From an uncultured Treponema sp. (GTDB lineage Bacteria; Spirochaetota; Spirochaetia; Treponematales; Treponemataceae): DNA of 47,333 bases. This document shows positions 43,917 through 47,333 of the stretch, piece after piece. The position numbers and the translations under genes are program-made. The notes beneath the pieces were generated by a model. That model saw only the letters and a program-made list of their open reading frames with translations. It was not told where the DNA came from and did not search any database. The stretch lies in the NCBI GenBank assembly GCA_905372235.1, contig CAJPOF010000011.1, positions 1 to 47,333 of the forward strand, in the 5' to 3' direction. The first letter of the stretch is position 1. Every line of letters begins with the position of its first letter.

Positions 43917-43945
43917 ATTATAGAACGATTTTTTGGGTTTAACAA
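43917..43945 (-). promoter_or_regulatory. rsmI-flgM promoter, predicted leaderless
   Basis: Minus strand: TTGTTA (43945-43940), 17-nt spacer, perfect TATAAT (43922-43917), GAGCC, then ATG 43911. The start point should coincide with the ATG. Confidence 0.7.
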
Positions 43946-44023
43946 TACTACGGCTTGCGTTCCAAAAACGTTTTAGTCTTTTGCGGAAAAATAAAAAACG
44001 ATTTTGTGCACATAATTTTCAGA

Positions 44024-44053
44024 TTGCCTGTGCTCGATGTTACGTGTTATATT
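44024..44053 (+). promoter_or_regulatory. dps promoter
   Basis: TTGCCT (44024-44029), 18-nt spacer, TATATT (44048-44053). The start would be about 44060, giving a ~25-nt leader with CGGAGG before ATG 44085. No obvious PerR or Fur box is visible. Confidence 0.55.
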
Positions 44054-44084
44054 CTTAGATGAATCACAATCAACGGAGGTGTAT

Positions 44085-44525
44085 ATGACAGAGGAATTGG
44101 AAACTAAATTAAATCTTTATCTTGCAAATCAGATGGTCGATTACGTGAAAAAACACAATTTGCATTGGAATTTGACCGGTCCGGCGTTTTTTACTCTTCA
44201 CGAAAAACTTGAAGAATTATACGACGAGGCGAACGACATTCTTGACGAGGTTGCGGAGCGTATCCTTGCGCTTGGAGGAAAGCCGGTTTCCAATATGGTG
44301 GGTGCACTGGCGATTGCAACGATAAAAGAATTGGATGACGGCGCAAAATCAACAGAACAGACGATTCATGAACTTATTTCTGACACGGAGTATTGGATTA
44401 GAGATTCCAAAGAAATCGTGGAACTTGCCGAAAAAGAGGGCGACCATGTTACTGCAGATATGTTCAACGGCTATACCAAAAACTATCAAAAATTGGCATG
44501 GATGCTGAAAGCGTATAACAGCTAG
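44085..44525 (+). CDS. dps: Dps ferritin-like DNA-protection protein
   Basis: A 146-residue Dps-family protein that oxidises and stores iron as a dodecamer and protects DNA from peroxide. The start is ATG 44085 (GGAGG at 44075-44079); the frame extends to 44037 without a site. The intersubunit ferroxidase ligands fit: His27 (HNLHWNLTG), His39 (TLHEKLEELYDEAND), Asp54 and Glu58 (DILDEVAERI). C-terminal helix RDSKEIVELAEKEGDHVTAD. Length is typical for the minimal form without a DNA-binding tail. Monocistronic with its own promoter and terminator. Confidence 0.95.
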   Translation: MTEELETKLNLYLANQMVDYVKKHNLHWNLTGPAFFTLHEKLEELYDEANDILDEVAERILALGGKPVSNMVGALAIATIKELDDGAKSTEQTIHELISDTEYWIRDSKEIVELAEKEGDHVTADMFNGYTKNYQKLAWMLKAYNS

Positions 44526-44588
44526 ATTTTTGCATTTTGCTCGGACTTTCGAGAGTCTGTGTGAAAAGCGGATTTTTATTACGATGAT

Positions 44589-44626
44589 AAAATCGGGGCG
44601 CAAGGATTTGCGTCTCGATTTTTTTT
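44589..44626 (+). terminator. Terminator of dps
   Basis: AAAATCGGGGCGCA pairs with TGCGTCTCGATTTT (two G-U pairs, 6-nt loop) and runs into further T residues. Confidence 0.85.
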
Positions 44627-44717
44627 AAACACAGTTATGTAATGCATGGACGCAGGATGAGAGGAATTTTCGCATGCGGTTTTTGGGGTGAAAAACAATC
44701 CGCAACATTTAATGTTT

Positions 44718-44809
44718 TTAGATAGCCTTATCTATATTTCTTAGATACCTCTATCTATATCTATTAGATACCCTTATCTATATCTATTAGATAGTCTTAT
44801 CTAATAGAT
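44718..44809. repeat. Tandem array with exact 23-bp period (TAGATA/TATCTA palindromic units)
   Basis: Four units start at 44718, 44741, 44764 and 44787, each exactly 23 bp. Each contains TAGATA-N4-TATCTA, with the 4-nt loop varying (GCCT, CCTC, CCCT, GTCT), followed by a linker TATATCTA or TATATTTC. The last unit runs into AATAGATATAGAT. A/T-rich, non-coding. It separates the dps gene from the aBig lipoprotein gene. Nothing else is visible from 44630 to 44715 and 44820 to 44880. Confidence 0.85.
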
Positions 44810-44886
44810 ATAGATTGCTTTGTCGATTCTGCTTGAATAGCCGCATCTAAAAATCTTGAAACGCCTTGCGTTTTTTTCGGCAGGTA

Positions 44887-44924
44887 AAATAAAAATCCCG
44901 CAACCTAAAATCAAGATTGCGGGA
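44887..44924 (-). terminator. Terminator of the aBig lipoprotein gene
   Basis: Minus strand: TCCCGCAA, 13-nt loop, TTGCGGGA, then TTTTTATTTT. A second hairpin (CGGCGGAA / TTCCGCCG) lies just before it at about 44935-44962. Confidence 0.85.
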
Positions 44925-44984
44925 GCGAATGGGAGCGGCGGAAGTAAAAACATTCCGCCGATTTTCTTGTACTAAAAAGATTCG

Positions 44985-47297
44985 CTACATAACTTCCGTT
45001 ATCTGAAGTTTTACAGTGCCGTCTCTTTGAGTAACGGTTATCTTGTACTTTTTGCCCGGAGTAAGATCGCTTACAGTGCAGTCTTCAATTTTGCTTAAAG
45101 AGTTTTCAAACAGTTCAACCGGTGCTGCCCCTACTAAAACCGTGTTTTGATCTTTTTTCATGCCGTAATGCGGTGCTCCCCAAGTCTTTTTGGACACGAC
45201 TTTCCAAGCGTGGTCTTTTTCTGTTGTTGTAAACTCGTATTCGTAAGTTCCTGTGGAAGGCTCGCTTTTAGTCCACTGCACAGTTTCGACAGACCAGCTC
45301 TGCATAGAACCTACGATTCCGCCTTCGGAAATGTCTGTAGTAGTGTTTTTTGTGATTTTCGGATTTGTAATGGTGTACGTTCCTGCTTTTTGGATAAAAA
45401 ACTTAAAATAACGCTCGCCGTCTTCTGCTACGAAACCACTAAATACTTTTTTAACCGAATCACATACAAACCAATCGTTTGAGTTTGAAGAACTCATTTT
45501 ATAAAACTGGGATGGGAGTGAGCCTGTAAACGAGAATGTGCTATAACCTTTTGCAGCCTGAACCGGTCCGTACACAAGGGTCAAAGATGTGCCGGCCGGT
45601 GTCTTTTTGTTTACGGTTACGGATACTGACGTTTCCGTCGCTCCGCTATTTATCGTAACAATTCCCGGATTTCCTGTGTCGTTTTCAAGTTTCCATTTGC
45701 CGTTAGTGCCGGGTATTTCCGTAACAGTGTTCGTAGCCGTTGTTTGCTCTGCCGTAAGCTTTTCTGCTCCGCTCGGTTCTGTGGCTGAAACCTTCATTTG
45801 TGCAATTTCGACGAATTGGTCTTTAGGTCCTTTTGTTTTATTCTGAAAGAACTTAATTTGCCACTTATCAGCTGAAAACAGTTCGGAAACATTAATCTCA
45901 AAATACAGCGAAGTTCCTGCAGGTTTTGAAGGGACGTTGCAACTTGCTAATAATTCGTTTGTGCCTTCTTTTTCAATGCGGATTGTACCTTCAAAACCGG
46001 TGTTTTTGAAAGCAACATAGTTTTTGCCTTTTTGAAATTTTGTCTTGTAGAAGGTCTGATAATTGTTACCATCGATTTCTTTATCGCTTTTGACGGAGCA
46101 TTGCGTTTTGATGGAATCTTTTGTCATATCGTATGTCGTAAAAGACGCATTGTTTTGATACATATTGCCGCTTGCCCATAGTCCCCACATTTTGTACGGC
46201 TTTTTATTCCAATCGATGTAATTGGTCCAGCAATCAAGCGTCTTTACATTCCGTATTTGGAAATTGCCTTTCTTTAGCGCAATCCTTACGTCAAGAGACT
46301 TTCCTTTGTTATTGTCGTCCACAAAGAAGAGATAACGCTGTTCTGTCCAATCTGCGGTCGCTTTTGCGGGAGCAAGAGCGATGTTTTTGCCTTCTGCCTT
46401 GTTGCAAACGGCAAATTCAAGGCTTTCCGCTTTGTCGGCTTTTATTTCAAACGTGATTTCATACATACTGCTTTTTTCAAGCGTTGTTGTTTGGTAGATG
46501 TATGCATCCCATTTGTTTGCAGGAGAATCGGAGGCAACCGCCGTAAGCGCATCTCCTTCTTCTTTGAGCGTTACAGTTCCGCCAAAGGCATTTTCTTTCC
46601 ACGCTTTCCAGTTTTCACCTTCTTTTAGATAGACATTTACGGTGAACTCTTTTTTGTCAGCCGCACTTCCTTTTGAAATTGTAGCTGTCAGTTTTACGGT
46701 GATTTTTCCGACTCCTGCGGGACGGGTAATAGTTCCGTCGGCTTTGATGATGTCGGCTTTGTCGGACGACCAAGTGATTTTAACTTTGTTTTCGCCTGTG
46801 CCGTATTCGGTGGGAAGCGAAAGATTTTTATCTTCGTTTATTTCCGTTTCTGTAAGGGTGAGCGCCGATTTTGCGTTCTGCACGGCGGCTATGTCTTCCG
46901 GCTTTGCGACTTTATGATAGACGGAAATCTTAAACTCTTTGGTCTCGGTAATTCCGTTCTTAGAAAGAGTTGCTGTAAGGGTTACGACGGTTGGGCCACC
47001 CGCAGTTTCGGGACGGGTAACAGTTCCGTCGTTTTTGATGACATCGGTATTGTCGGATGACCAAGCGATTGTAACTTTGTTTTCGCCTGAGCCGTATTCT
47101 GTGGGAAGCGAAAGATTTTTGTCTTCGTTTATTTCCGTTTCCGCAAGGGTGAGCGCCGATTTTGCGTTTTGCACGGCAGCTTTGTCCTTTGTTTCGTCAT
47201 GCACCGTTCCGGGACTTCCCGCATCCTGTTTGCAGGCTGCAAGCAGCATACACGCCGAAAGTGCGGCGCTCAAAAATACCAACATAGTTTTTTTCAT
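44985..47297 (-). CDS. aBig-repeat lipoprotein with CBM4/9-like module
   Basis: A 770-residue lipoprotein. The start is ATG 47297 with GGGGGA upstream. Signal peptide and lipobox MLLAAC give lipid-Cys22. Two tandem atrophied Ig-like domains follow (~40-130 and ~135-225), nearly identical in segments such as SALTLAETEINEDKNLSLP and TITRPAGVGKITVKL. Then a CBM4/9-like beta-sandwich (~228-355; YEITFEIKADKAESLEFAVC), a second sandwich-like region (~365-510), and a C-terminal beta-rich part with a Fn3-like ending (SKIEDCTVSDLTPGKKYKI). It is probably surface-exposed and binds glycans, by analogy only. It has its own terminator; the promoter lies at or beyond the window end. Confidence 0.85.
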   Translation of the reverse strand: MKKTMLVFLSAALSACMLLAACKQDAGSPGTVHDETKDKAAVQNAKSALTLAETEINEDKNLSLPTEYGSGENKVTIAWSSDNTDVIKNDGTVTRPETAGGPTVVTLTATLSKNGITETKEFKISVYHKVAKPEDIAAVQNAKSALTLTETEINEDKNLSLPTEYGTGENKVKITWSSDKADIIKADGTITRPAGVGKITVKLTATISKGSAADKKEFTVNVYLKEGENWKAWKENAFGGTVTLKEEGDALTAVASDSPANKWDAYIYQTTTLEKSSMYEITFEIKADKAESLEFAVCNKAEGKNIALAPAKATADWTEQRYLFFVDDNNKGKSLDVRIALKKGNFQIRNVKTLDCWTNYIDWNKKPYKMWGLWASGNMYQNNASFTTYDMTKDSIKTQCSVKSDKEIDGNNYQTFYKTKFQKGKNYVAFKNTGFEGTIRIEKEGTNELLASCNVPSKPAGTSLYFEINVSELFSADKWQIKFFQNKTKGPKDQFVEIAQMKVSATEPSGAEKLTAEQTTATNTVTEIPGTNGKWKLENDTGNPGIVTINSGATETSVSVTVNKKTPAGTSLTLVYGPVQAAKGYSTFSFTGSLPSQFYKMSSSNSNDWFVCDSVKKVFSGFVAEDGERYFKFFIQKAGTYTITNPKITKNTTTDISEGGIVGSMQSWSVETVQWTKSEPSTGTYEYEFTTTEKDHAWKVVSKKTWGAPHYGMKKDQNTVLVGAAPVELFENSLSKIEDCTVSDLTPGKKYKITVTQRDGTVKLQITEVM

Positions 47298-47333
47298 GGT
47301 TTCCCCCAAAATGAATAAATATCTTCTATGTTA

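Noticed and set aside
44718..44809. CRISPR-like array
   Set aside because: Units follow each other directly with no 30-40 bp unique spacers, the repeat is palindromic throughout, and there are no cas genes.

Overview
The window looks like a chromosomal segment of a host-associated treponeme (Spirochaetota). The evidence is: an archaeal/eukaryotic-type PheS (the form spirochaetes use), a type III glutamine synthetase, a FlgM anti-sigma-28 factor, an FtsK translocase, lipoproteins with spirochaete-like lipoboxes, atrophied bacterial Ig-like (aBig) surface proteins, and a SUMF1-fold lipoprotein of the kind expanded in Treponema. The species cannot be named from the sequence alone.

Layout. Positions 1-6600 are accessory DNA. 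This stretch holds the 3' part of an aBig-type surface protein, a decayed RluA-type pseudouridine synthase tail, a tandem array of ~23-bp palindromic units, a mosaic LRR/SUMF1 lipoprotein, and a VapBC-like toxin-antitoxin pair between two ~220-bp direct repeats. Each direct repeat contains 103-bp modules resembling integron attC recombination sites. An orphan DUF4469-like domain and a second 23-bp-period array follow. Positions 6602-44530 are mostly core genome: Sir2 deacylase, a giant Ig-repeat protein with a barrel-like C-terminus, an HD-GYP-like membrane protein, a DUF4015 glycosidase-like protein, mnmE, a lipoprotein of the BtuF type, pyrE, an HD phosphohydrolase, mscS, nth, metK, a CBM48 protein, ftsK, pfkA, an FMN-dependent dehydrogenase, glpK, pheS, a diguanylate cyclase, an mgtC homologue, glnN, a SPOUT methyltransferase, a degenerate Fe-ADH homologue, flgM, rsmI and dps. 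Positions 44700-47333 return to accessory DNA: a third array of exactly 23-bp period and another aBig lipoprotein.

How genes work together. pyrE, the BtuF-like lipoprotein gene and the HD-mscS-nth-metK run lie head-to-tail on the minus strand with short overlaps. pfkA overlaps the FMN dehydrogenase and is followed by glpK, giving a small carbon-metabolism cluster. rsmI and flgM form a pair ended by a clear terminator.

Most interesting signals. (1) Three arrays of ~23-bp period share one architecture (a short inverted repeat in every unit) but not sequence, and each lies at a junction between core and accessory DNA. (2) attC-like GTTAGGC modules flank the toxin-antitoxin pair, two of them apparently gene-less 103-bp cassettes. 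(3) Several core genes (pyrE, pfkA, rsmI, the 37496-38218 gene) have a -10 hexamer 5-7 nt before the ATG and no ribosome binding site, which predicts leaderless mRNAs. (4) There is an in-frame amber codon in the BtuF-like gene, with a well-conserved-looking tail beyond it. (5) A Fe-ADH family protein has lost all its metal ligands. (6) A 245-bp MITE-like element with terminal inverted repeats lies at 13199-13443.
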